28,080 bases of DNA, taken from assembly GCA_946803715.1 (NCBI GenBank), contig CAMPET010000146.1, forward strand, positions 150,262 through 178,341, in the 5' to 3' direction. This stretch comes from Beroe ovata. Lineage: Eukaryota; Ctenophora; Nuda; Beroida; Beroidae. The notes under the pieces were generated by a model. That model saw only the letters and a program-made list of their open reading frames with translations. It was not told the DNA's origin and did no database searches. This document shows, piece after piece, positions 1-10,042 of this stretch (the first letter of the stretch is position 1; every line of letters starts with the position of its first letter). Position numbers and translations under genes: made by a program.

Positions 1-10
1 TGAGTGAGTG

Positions 11-85
11 TGTACTGTGTGTGTGTATGTGTGTGTTTGTTTGTGTGTGTGTGCGTGTGTGCGTGTGTATGTGTGTGTGTGTGTG
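11..85. repeat. (TG)n microsatellite
   Basis: An imperfect TG/GT dinucleotide tract runs through the first 85 bases, interrupted by TATG, TTTG and GCG variants. It is simple sequence with no coding signal. Confidence 0.9.
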
Positions 86-132
86 CTGATTAATACTCAC
101 CAGCCTTCGTGTTTATAACCCCCGGTTAACCC

Positions 133-211
133 CATTGGAGGGTTGGTATTCCATTCCGCAATCCTATTGGAGGGTTGGTGTCACGTGACGGAAACCGAGC
201 GCTCTGATTGG
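133..211 (-). promoter_or_regulatory. CCAAT-box array (promoter-like)
   Basis: Three ATTGG pentamers, which are CCAAT boxes on the minus strand, lie at 134-138, 166-170 and 207-211. The first two sit in a 17-bp near-direct repeat (133-149 and 165-181) and are exactly 32 bp apart. An E-box CACGTG lies between the second and third. NF-Y sites are often spaced about three helical turns apart, so this looks like a promoter, probably for a gene reading leftward out of the window. No transcript start can be assigned from sequence alone. Confidence 0.4.
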
Positions 212-3018
212 TTGCCGACCAGGGGATACCTCCTGCCGAGATACCCAGGTTGTATGATTTAGCCGTGCTTGTGAGACGCTTGTTCACGAGAAATTGCAGC
301 TCGGAGAAAAGCTAAATGTCATATTACTATTACCGCGCGGCGGCGCCTGCCCACTGTTACAGTCCAGAGTGGTTTCTGAAACGGAGCTCATTTCTTACAT
401 TACGTAAATCGCAACATAACTACATGAAATTATGAACATTACTGTCTGCTACCACACTGAAATCATTTTAACACGGTCATTGCTGCGCACCATGACGTTA
501 TCCTTCATTTGCTTTGACAAGGTCTCAATCATACCCCTCGTACCCCTCTCGCCCACCAGCTCAATCATTTCTCACGATTCCACCTTCAATTCCCGAGGTG
601 TGTCATTCCACTTCTCTCCAACTTTCAGTTCGGTGGAAACCACCCCTCCCCCTCTAGGGGACTGTTATATGATTGTCACGCACTTTGAGCACACGCAGTC
701 TTTGCGGGCAAGATATGCTCTTTGCGGGTTTCATGGTCCAGTGCGGGTTTTTGTCCACCACACACACTCTGCGATATATTCCCGCGGCTAGTGTTTCTGT
801 GTTTTACTTGAGGTTACCAATAACCGCACTGTGTGAATGATCTGCGTATGAGGGGGGAAAGTGATCTGTACAAAGGAGAGATATGCCGCGCCGCGCATAC
901 GAACACAAACCACAGCATCTCATCTTGTTATGCATCACAAATCAGGTGTGAGAAGAGAGCTTTGCTGAACGGCACTTTTTCCAGGGATTACGTTATTAAA
1001 AAGTTCCCCCGTTTTTGTTCACCCGGAACAAAACTAGGTATTGGATAGAATCTAGAATGATAGTCTCACTGATAATCGTGATCTCAAGAACAGTTTCATA
1101 TGATCTGCCATTATCTCAGATTCGCCATAATTCTTTGTGTTCAGCTACTCAACCGAAAAATGGTGTCTGTCACAATCACATGACATCTCCCTGACGCACA
1201 AAATCACATTGATTCTCGTTCTTTTACGTTAAATTTGAGTTTTGGAATCTCAGATTTACGTTTGTTCTGTTCTCCTCCGCCCAGATTTGATCACGACATG
1301 GTATTTGACGGTCATTATGATTCCACACGTTTACCACGTTTACAGACGGAATCACTCTCATCACCAGTCACCACTGGCATTATAGTTGGTAATTCTCATT
1401 CGAGCACATGAGCGCGTGATAATACGACTAATAATGGACTGCATTCCAGAGTGGTCTTTATCTTTCGATTAGGCTCATATTATAGGGACGGAGAAAAGGA
1501 ATGTGGGAATCCGACTTATAGGAAGGGTTGAGGGTTTGACTCGTCTAAGTTGAAAATTTGATGTAATCTTTTGGATTTTACTTTGAAATTCGAAGTTTGG
1601 TATTGTTGTTAACCTCCTTAGCACAGTTCTCACAATACTTTCAGTCCACCGATAAGGACGGTCAACGTGTCACTAATCTATCAGTATCAGTACGTACTCT
1701 GGTACCAGTGCCATACTCCTTCATAAACTTTCCCATGCTCCTTCATCAGCTTCCTCACACCCTCGGTCGATACACATGCTTTATAATGAGTTAATTGTTT
1801 TATCAGATTACAGTACCCCCCTCTCTCTCTCTCTCATGGACACATTGTGCATTCTTCTCCCCCTCTCCTGTACATATACTGAATCACACCCTAGTTTGAT
1901 AACGCGCGCTTTGGTATAGACCCGTTATCTTATCAGATTTGTCTAGGCGGAGTGTGCAACACTCTTCCGTGTTTTGTACGTGCGCACTAGCGCGTCATAT
2001 ATGCACATTTCTGTTTTCACGTTAACCATCGAACGCAAATGTGTCTTTGGGTATTTTCCCGGCTCGTGAATGAATTTCAGTAGACACTAGCAGTGAAATG
2101 TTGAATCAGTGGTTTTCACGCGCGATCGTTTGATATAGGTATTAACTTCCCTTCCTATAGCACTTGAATAGTAACAGTTGTTACTTGCGATGTGTGATCT
2201 AACCACCACTCTTCCTCAAACTTCACCCTTCGTCATTGTGCGGTGCTGGTTTATCTGCCACGCTAAAAATAGAGGAAAATGCGTTCNACACACACACACG
2301 CACACTCACCCTCACACATACACGCACTGCCCGGCCACCATTGCTCAACGCAAATCAATTCATCTCGCCCTCCTACACTTTCACATTTTCCAGATTTCAC
2401 GGTTCACTTTGCGTATTATGTTTCCATGATGTGTGTGCGTGCGTGCGTGTGTGTTTGTGTTGCATGTAACTATTATGGCAGTTTGCTCGCGCTTTTGGTG
2501 CCTGCGTTTGTCGGGTGAATCAAGATTTGCGATTGTTTGCGTTCTGTATTCGAAGTATGGTATTTCACACTCTGATTCTGGCACACTCTTCTCGATTTCG
2601 GTTATTTCATCGCGTCAGAGATACTATTAATTACTCTCCTGACCACATACTGTATTTGATAAATCAATATTCAATATGTATGATACCTATCAGGGTCACC
2701 AATAGCTTTTCGCGTGCATGTACCCACACTAAATTTGTTATTACACTTCCATATTAAAGTTGCTACTACCAAAGTATCCTTTCAAATCGAAATTTCTGTA
2801 TGTGCGTGTTTGTATAGTATCCCTTTAAAGACATTTACTTGAGTTTGGATGCAATAATGTTGGTGTTATTCCATGATATTCCTTTTTCAAAAGCGCGACT
2901 AACTTTTTAGTGACTGTCGATAATGTATTGAAAGTTGACTCACTGGTCACTGTGATCAATTTCAAGTTGCTCCGCGAATGATATGTCAGTTTGATATTCA
3001 GAATATCCGGGTACATAC
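212..3018. other. Intergenic or long-intron DNA, no recognised gene
   Basis: No open frame in this stretch matches a family I recognise or shows a convincing acceptor-frame-donor combination. The longest frame, 432-791 on plus, codes for a low-complexity Ser/Thr/His-rich product and looks like chance. Short CT (about 1822-1836) and CA (about 2288-2335) tracts are present, and a single N lies at 2287. Exons of an upstream receptor ectodomain (see 5498-7497) or of a minus-strand gene starting near 3084 could hide here, but I cannot point to them. Confidence 0.5.
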
Positions 3019-3084
3019 CTTGCTCAAATACCTATGCCGTATTGTAGTAACTGTCAGCTTCACCCGTCTTCCGTCTGCGAGCAT
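3019..3084 (-). CDS. Possible first coding exon of an unidentified minus-strand gene
   Basis: On the minus strand an ATG at 3084-3082 opens 22 codons, beginning MLADGRRVKLTV, and ends exactly at AAG followed by the strong donor gtatgt. Two X-box sites lie 75-109 bp upstream of the ATG, so a promoter would be correctly placed. I do not recognise the peptide, and I could not find the next exon further left. The call rests only on ATG, open frame, donor and promoter position. It may instead be a chance donor. Confidence 0.28.
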
Positions 3085-3158
3085 GCCTGCTGCGTTATAA
3101 ATCCTTACTGCACTCCCATAACAAATGACCATGCATCACGTGACAAGCTGTGTAGTAT

Positions 3159-3172
3159 GTATCCATGGCAAC
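3159..3172. promoter_or_regulatory. X-box-like RFX site (first of a pair)
   Basis: The site reads GTATCCATGGCAAC. It matches the X-box layout RYYNYY-N(1-3)-RRNRAC except for one base in the left half, and the right half GGCAAC is the canonical RFX half-site. It is separated by 7 bp from a second, perfect X-box. RFX factors bind such sites at many ciliary gene promoters in animals. Confidence 0.5.
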
Positions 3173-3179
3173 TGCAAGT

Positions 3180-3193
3180 GTTACCATGGTAAC
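3180..3193. promoter_or_regulatory. Perfect palindromic X-box (RFX site)
   Basis: The site reads GTTACCATGGTAAC, a perfect 14-bp palindrome that is the textbook X-box. With the neighbouring site at 3159 it forms a tandem pair. An E-box CACGTG lies just upstream, around 3137-3142. The nearest candidate coding start is the minus-strand ATG at 3084. The gene controlled is not established. Confidence 0.6.
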
Positions 3194-4739
3194 GCGTGAT
3201 GCGAGGGTGTTACCATCCCGTCCCTTGCTGTGAGTGGCGGTAGGCATATTCTCGTGAAGAATTCCCCCATGTTATGTGGGCCGCCGCATGATTTTCACGG
3301 TATTGTAACACAACACTGTGTCATAACCAGCTGCTGTATATTATCAGTGTCCCAATAATAACCCCTCCTCCCCTCCATTAACACTTGGATAACATCTATA
3401 TTTATACCACCGTCTGTCCCCCCAATACTTGTCTCTAGTTTACGATAATTGCTACTCATGTTTTATACCAGCGTGCAGATTAGTAAACCTGTTTTCTACA
3501 TCTGAGACAGGTTTTTCCACATCTATTCTTTGCCCCATCATCTCATCCCGGATTCCCCAGTTTCCCAGTAACCCCCCCCCTCTTTGGATGATTTGTTACT
3601 CCCCACTCTGTTTACACCATGCTGTGAAGTTCTCTGGTATAAGGTCACAGTAATTAGTGGCACACTTCCCCTTCGCCCCTACGTCTTTCCCCCCCTCTCT
3701 TATATCATCACGCTTACACTTCGCCAAATTATGATGTAATACCGCTGCACTCTGACTTCTGTTTCCACCAGCTTTTCCTCCCTGACTCATCATTTTCTGG
3801 TGCGTGTTTGTTTGGTTTCCCGAATCATCAGCTTTCTTGACTCTCAATGTCCGTGTAATATGAATATAATGAAATATGCTGTTTCAGTGTGGCCGCATTC
3901 CATGCATGATTGTCGAATCTCAAAGTTTGGTATTTTACATTGCCCGTGTCGTGAGACGAAGAGTTTGATTTGGTCAATGTTTAAGTCAACTTGTTACGGA
4001 GGATAATGTTTTGACCTATTTTCCCTCTCACACATGCATTGGTACACACACGAATTTAGGTTATAATTGAATTTATTTACAATCTGATAAGTAACGAGAG
4101 CTTCAGTGAACCATCTTAAGTTTTATCGCCGTTCCCGGGCCGCCACAATTCTTGCGAAGTTATAATTTGTACTGGATGTTTCGTTACTTGATCCTCTGCT
4201 TCTACGGCAATTTCATCTCATACTGCTTCGGCAATTTAGTTGTAATTTTGTTAACCCCTGCAACATTAACGTAGGTTAATTTTGATCAATCTTAGGTTAA
4301 TTTTGATCAATCATATAATCAATCTTTAGTCTTTTTAACAATTTTTATCCTTTGAACAATCTTTTGATTTTGATCATGATCCCTCGAACAAACTTCAATC
4401 CCTTTACTACAACCAGTAGGTGGTGTATGTCCCAATGTAAATCAACTATACCGTGAAGCAGCTCCCTGACTACAATGTAGCCTTGCAGCAACTCCCTGTC
4501 ACACACACACATACATAGACAATGCCGTTTTATACAAACCCACCCGATGTTTCCTCAACTTACACACCTTGGACCTCTTCAACAACCCCGCACATCGATA
4601 TTTATGTGAGTATGAATTCAGATTAATTTCATTTTAAAATTGCGTTTAATTCATGTTAAATTCATGTTAAATTCATATTCAATGAATATATTATGATCAG
4701 TGATCACTTTCAACACGTTTGATCATCACCCCTTACCCC

Positions 4740-4772
<33 letters not shown>

Positions 4773-5497
4773 ATGTGGGAACTGAATGTCAGGCTTTGTA
4801 AAATATTGGGGGGGGGGCAAAATTGAAAATATTTCTCGAATGTGTTTCACCAACCGGTGTTTGGTCAGTATTCGATAATTCAATCACCAAATTCTGGCCT
4901 ATCGATTTCGATATCGCATCAAACTGCAGGTGTTTCATTTGAATAAGGAAACTTATCGAAACTCTCACGCACTTGGAATTATTTATGTATCGGTCCCAAT
5001 TTGTCGTGAACCGTGAAAAATAACTCCGACTTTGATAATCAGCGATTGTCGCAGCTGTTCCAAACCGGTGATTTGATGGAAAGTCGTAAAAAATTCCATT
5101 TTTTGCAAGACGCATCTTATCTAAATTGTGAATACGGTATAGCGTAAATTAGTATCTCTTGCCGTTCCTATGAATTGACTGTTGCGCACGGGATGTGACT
5201 TTCCAGGCTTCACGGAGACGCCCACCAGACAGTATTTAATGAAAGCAATAATTCGATCAGGTCACTTGACATGTGAAAATATATGCGAGTTTTCAAACAA
5301 CTTCTGATTCGATTTCATGATAAAAACGTTCGAGACTTTGTCTTACCAACTCCTCCTCTCCTCACACGAAATTGTACACTATCTCTAGTCTCTACTAACA
5401 TAACCTCTCTCCCAATCACTGAATTCTGTCCCCACCAACCTCTCCCCACTCAGCAGGATTGTACACTGTCTCTATTAACCTCCCCCTCCATACCCAG
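3194..5497. other. Non-coding or unassigned stretch before the receptor exons
   Basis: Nothing here is identifiable as coding. There is a near-duplicate around 4268-4312 (the GGTTAATTTTGATCAATC motif twice), repeated TTCATGTTAAA motifs near 4650-4680, a (TC)n tract at 4741-4770 and a G-run near 4807. A 108-codon minus-strand frame at 4789-5115 has no recognisable domain. The pyrimidine-rich 5345-5497 segment is the branch point and tract region of the intron ahead of the EGF exon, and it contains a diverged internal duplication (TTGTACACT...CTCT near 5370 and 5459). Confidence 0.5.
4741..4770. repeat. (TC)n microsatellite
   Basis: Fifteen uninterrupted TC dinucleotides. Confidence 0.95.
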
Positions 5498-7184
5498 GAC
5501 TGTACAGGATTCTGTCAAAACGGAGGTCTCTGCACACTGACCGGACCAGGCCGGACAGCCGTCTGTTCTTGTAGCAGCAATTTCCGAGGTCAACACTGTG
5601 AGGAAACGGTCCTCTGGTTCGAGTATTTTGTCAAGGATAACAAATGTAAGTGACAAGGGTTTCGTAACCCATCTCCTCCTTCGCTTTTTCCATATCATAT
5701 CTGTATTTGTTCCCGTTCATTCCTGCAAAACTCCTCTTTTTTAATGAATGTCTGTGTCTCTGCATGGAGCAGATGCTTCGTTTTTCGAGTTTTCTCTATA
5801 AAACCCCCGATTAACGCAAAAAATATGACAAATTAACACCAACACGTCGACTTTAACTGTTAACATGCAGAAGAGAAATGGTAATTGCCAATAAAGCGTA
5901 AATAACTTTGGCACTTTGGTTAATAACAGCGAAATTCGGCCTACTTATGACGTAAACTCGAACAGTTTGCTTTAATAGGAGTCATTCAATGGGCTTTTGA
6001 TGAACAATCATGGATAGACTTATTACAGATCATGGAGAATTGAGGGTTATTATTTTCTTTGTTGGCATTGTAAAGCCACATTTCACCACAGACAACTGGT
6101 ATTTGAAAATTCCACTTGTCTGATTCACAAGTTGATGGCGAAGGATCATTTGTATATTGTGTGTGTATGGTCTCGGACTAATCGTACCCTAATACAGGCC
6201 AGACTGGACGTCACTATGGTAACATCCAATAGACAACCAGGCATGACCTATTGTTTGGTCACGTGATCTTCACGTTTGGTCGCGTGATGTTATGGGCATG
6301 CGTAGCCAAGAATCGCAATCATTTTCCCAATCACAGTGATATATGTAACCTCTTCAATTTTGCTCCAAGATTACAAATACCTGAAGATGGTCACGTGTTA
6401 TTTCCAGTATAATGATAGTCACGTGTTATCATATTTTCAGTGACGGGAAACGGTTTCGCCGCTCTCTTCTGTATCGGAGTTTCGCTCGCAATCCTCACAT
6501 TTGCCGGAGTTATAGTATACCGGAGATAGTGAGTTGCAACATTAACCAAACCGTATAACATTGTTTTTCATTAAAAAAAATGTTAATTTTGGGAACCATA
6601 CCTCTATGTTATCAATGATAATCTCGCAGCAAACATCGGAAATCCAAAGCCCGAGAAAAGGAGAAGTTTCACGAGAGTGTCGGTCCACGCTTTAACGAGG
6701 TATGTTGTTAAACTGTGTTTGATAACAACCACATAATTAACCACATAATTATCATTAACCACACGATTCCTAAATCTGAGTTTAAGAAGGGGTGGGCCTC
6801 ATTGAGTAAAGCTGTGACGGTTATGATTACTGGCCACGCCTTAGAATTTATACAAACGTCAGCGGAATGATGATTTCAGTTTCCAATAAATAGCATTCCG
6901 ATGATAATACTGACAATAAACAGCGAGATATCTTTTTAAAGAAGACATGAACATTCCGCTCTGAAATCATTCGTATCGGAATAGATATTGTTTGTTTTTC
7001 ATTGATTAAACATGAATCAATTGGCAGTGGCGATCAATCAAATAATTGTTCTATCAATGTTCTTAGCTCTGTAAGATTCAGTTTATCCCGCCAAATGACA
7101 TCCATGTATCATATCACAATATTTGTGTTCATTTCATTACCCAAAAACATGTCATGAGTGCATAGCTTCTACACTCTCTAACAA

Positions 7185-7217
<33 letters not shown>

Positions 7218-7218
7218 N

Positions 7219-7256
<38 letters not shown>

Positions 7257-7497
7257 CTTCTATTATAACTCACTATTTCAGCTGGCGAGCAGGCAGGAAC
7301 TGATAGTGTATCAAGTAGCTCAGCCCGTTCCCCCACGAAGATCTCCGCCTCGCAGCATGCCCTCCTCCTCCCCACTCTCCCCACACCACGTGACACGTGG
7401 GTCACGTGACACCCACTCCTCCCACTCAGAGGCCGCCACTTGGCAAGACTTTCACAACCCTGGCTACCGACAGAGCTACATTGACACAATCATATGA
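5498..7497 (+). CDS. C-terminal exons of an EGF-domain single-pass receptor with FxNPxY tail (LRP-like), 5' end missing
   Basis: Four exons join in frame: 5498-5645, 6441-6528, 6630-6699 and 7282-7497, each with consensus acceptors and GT donors, and stop TGA at 7495. The first encodes a complete EGF-like domain with six cysteines spaced C-x3-C-x5-C-x10-C-x-C-x8-C. The second encodes a membrane span, starting near FAALFCIGVSLAIL and followed by YRRYKHRK as stop-transfer. The third and fourth encode about 97 cytoplasmic residues rich in Pro/Ser. Near the end is FHNPGY, a full FxNPxY motif of the type that recruits PTB-domain and clathrin adaptors. The protein ends in DTII, which fits a class I PDZ ligand. 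In known families this combination (membrane-proximal EGF, TM, FxNPxY, PDZ end) is typical of LDL-receptor-related proteins, but without the ectodomain I cannot exclude another EGF receptor. Upstream exons and a signal peptide were not found. A CA repeat ends 26 bp before the last exon's acceptor. Confidence 0.8.
7187..7255. repeat. (CA)n microsatellite in an intron
   Basis: About 34 CA units with one N at 7217. It lies in the last intron of the EGF receptor gene and ends 26 bp before the splice acceptor at 7280-7281. Confidence 0.95.
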
Positions 7498-10042
7498 CTT
7501 CCTCCATCATGTGACATATTCCGCCACTGAGCTCTCAGTAATTGTGAATCGCGCGCGTGCAGTGTAAACACGTGCCAAAATTGACAGTGCAGACTCTTAA
7601 TTTATTGAGATGTGTATTTGAGGGAGAGATTGATATATATACATTGTATATACGCACATTTAGAGTGTACCTAGCGTGTATGTGTGCGTGCATGAACATA
7701 GTTTGCACGTGCATGTTCGCATTCTGTGCACACACTAATTTCAGACTTTGCGCGGCGTCTGTGAATCGAGGTTCACGGCGCGCCTCACTAATTATTTTTC
7801 CCACTTCATATTTGAAGTTGTTGTAAAGCTCTGCAGAATGTGCAAGTTAACATTACTCCTTAATACATCATGATTGTTATAGTGGTATCATAATTGTTAT
7901 TGAAGACCTGACCAACTGCATTTCCGCCAATTCAATCAATGAAAAGTAATCGAGCTTTTTTCGTGAAGCATTTTCGTGCTGAGATGCTGAAAGAAGAATG
8001 ATCACTTGATTCAAGCCAATCCAAGGTGCCGTAGATGACGCTATATTGTTATATAAACAAAAGTCTCTTTCTTTAGGTGAAGCATGAACTTCATATCACA
8101 AAGAGTTACAACATAATCTCTGCTTACGAATCAAAACTTCGTAATCACGGATTTGTACTTAATTTAGAGACGAAATTACTGAATTGCATAAATATGTGAA
8201 TAATATACAGGCTATACAATGTTTTGCATCAGTTATGATGCATCTTTCGACTTCCAGTTTGCTTGTGAAGTGGCATTACAACCTACCGGAATGCGTTATA
8301 GAGGGAAAAATTCACTTTATTATTCTCTCGTAAGAACTGACTTGAAGTGGGGTTTAGAATCGATAATGTCGATAACCATTGACATAGTAGAAGTGGCAGA
8401 TAACTAGAGCTGAATGAATCTAGTTCATTTTCAAATAAATGCGTCCTCTTTTAAGTGTGTTTCTATGAGCGTAATTTAATTAGACTACAGTAGACTTCCA
8501 ATAACGGAATGATTGTGTAAAAAGAAGGGTGACATCAAGATAGTACGTGAAATCTTGTATTGTATAAGGTATCTTTGCCCTAAACTGTGTTATATTGCGA
8601 AATTTTAAAACTCGCTGAATCAATTGACAAAAATAATAGCTTATTTGATCTTTGAAAAAGATGTATCGAATGATAAAGATATTATATTTGAACTCTGGAT
8701 TTGTAAATCCAAGTTTTCTTTCATTTCGTTTCTTTCTCGTCGCTCGTCATGGAGAAGTTATCTGCTTGTAAATTCAACAATAGTTTTTCACACATCACGT
8801 CTTTGTTGTCTATGGAACAATGCTTTTCTGCCGGGAATTGTAAGCAACAGTTGTCGTGAGAAGGGAAGAAAGTTGTGGAAAATCCAGATAAAGACGAGAT
8901 GATGGAGATTTTATTTTGACTCGAACACCATACAGTCCTGAGTGTGTCCGTCTTTTGTAAGTTATGTACAGGTCACACTATCCAGAATGAAGTATCATTT
9001 CGTTTCTTAAAGACCGGTATTTTAGTTGAGGATTTTGATAAATAAATGATGGTTTTTATTAGACTCAAATTCGCATATGTTAAAATATCAATTGTATTAT
9101 GTACATTAATTCTTGAGTTGAATAAAGCTTAAATCTATGTTACCACCTTGTTTCGAGTGACAAATCGCTCAAGATCTATATTGTAACTGCTCAAAACTCT
9201 TTTTTGCAGCAAATTTCAAAACTTGATGTAAAGGTGGAATAATACTTTGTTTTCACGTAACGCGCGGATGACTTTGTCAAATTTTATAGTCAGGTTCGCG
9301 CGCTGATTCTAATTAACACGCGCGCGTCTGCAAACAGCTGCTTGCTGTATGCGCGCGCAACTCAGCTAAATATACGCGACGAATGACTTTCGTATTGAGT
9401 TGATGTTTTTCGGGACAATGCCATGGGACAAATGTGTGACAAGTATGGGACATGGGATCAGAGGCCTGATTTGACTCGAAATTGACTGTTCGTCGATATG
9501 AATCATGTTTAGGAGTCACTAGGTCACGGGTGTATGGAAGGCGCGAAAAGTGTGACAAAAATGGGACTTGCTTATTAGTGAGTTCTTATGAAAACAATCG
9601 AAATAAGATTTGGGCTCACTGAAACAATATTTGGATACGCTGATCATTTTGAAAAATCAATTCATAGACATTTCGTATAATGAAATTAGATCCTAAACAG
9701 GTCATTTTCTTGAAGGGTACACCTATTCTATGAATGTATAACGAAAGTGGAAACATATGCATGGATACACCTCTTTGCCCAAGCTTGAACCTTTTTTCGA
9801 GCAAAACCGACTTAATCATGAAAGAGGTTAAAGGCTAACCTAAGGGAAGTAGTTTGAAAACACACAAAAAATCAATATAACAATCAATTTTTTCCAAATT
9901 TGTCATGATAATAATGAAAATCTTGAAAATAAAAATATTCCTTAAAAATGCAGAGTGTCAGATTCATCGACATCTCAATACATTTGTAGTAAGTAGTTAT
10001 ATGAAAGTAATTTAAACGTAAACATGAATTTGCATTTTTATC
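7498..10042. other. Intergenic, between the receptor 3' end and the RhoGDI 3' end
   Basis: This AT-rich stretch separates two genes whose 3' ends face each other, so both 3' UTRs lie in it. No conserved coding exon is visible. Frames at 8219-8407 and 8624-8902 (plus) and 9313-9558 and 9616-9819 (minus) give compositionally ordinary peptides with no domain I recognise. A short CGCG-rich patch occurs at 9297-9360. AATAAA at 8436-8441 and 9121-9126 on plus could serve a receptor transcript, but this is not demonstrated. Confidence 0.55.

Noticed and set aside
91-118. Minus-strand splice donor (GGCTG/GTGAGT) beside a TATAAA-like sequence
   Set aside because: The donor would precede a transcription start expected from that TATA position, so the two signals contradict each other.
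432-791. 119-codon plus-strand frame
   Set aside because: Composition is random-like, with no domain, no splice support and no promoter arranged for it.
1588-3935. Recurrent GAAGTTTGGTATT-like motif at about 1588, 2549 and 3917
   Set aside because: Similarity covers only about 15 bases with no shared flanks, so it could be chance in AT-rich DNA.
4789-5115. 108-codon minus-strand frame
   Set aside because: I briefly considered a CUB-like exon, but the cysteine pattern and conserved residues are absent, and splice signals are not convincing.
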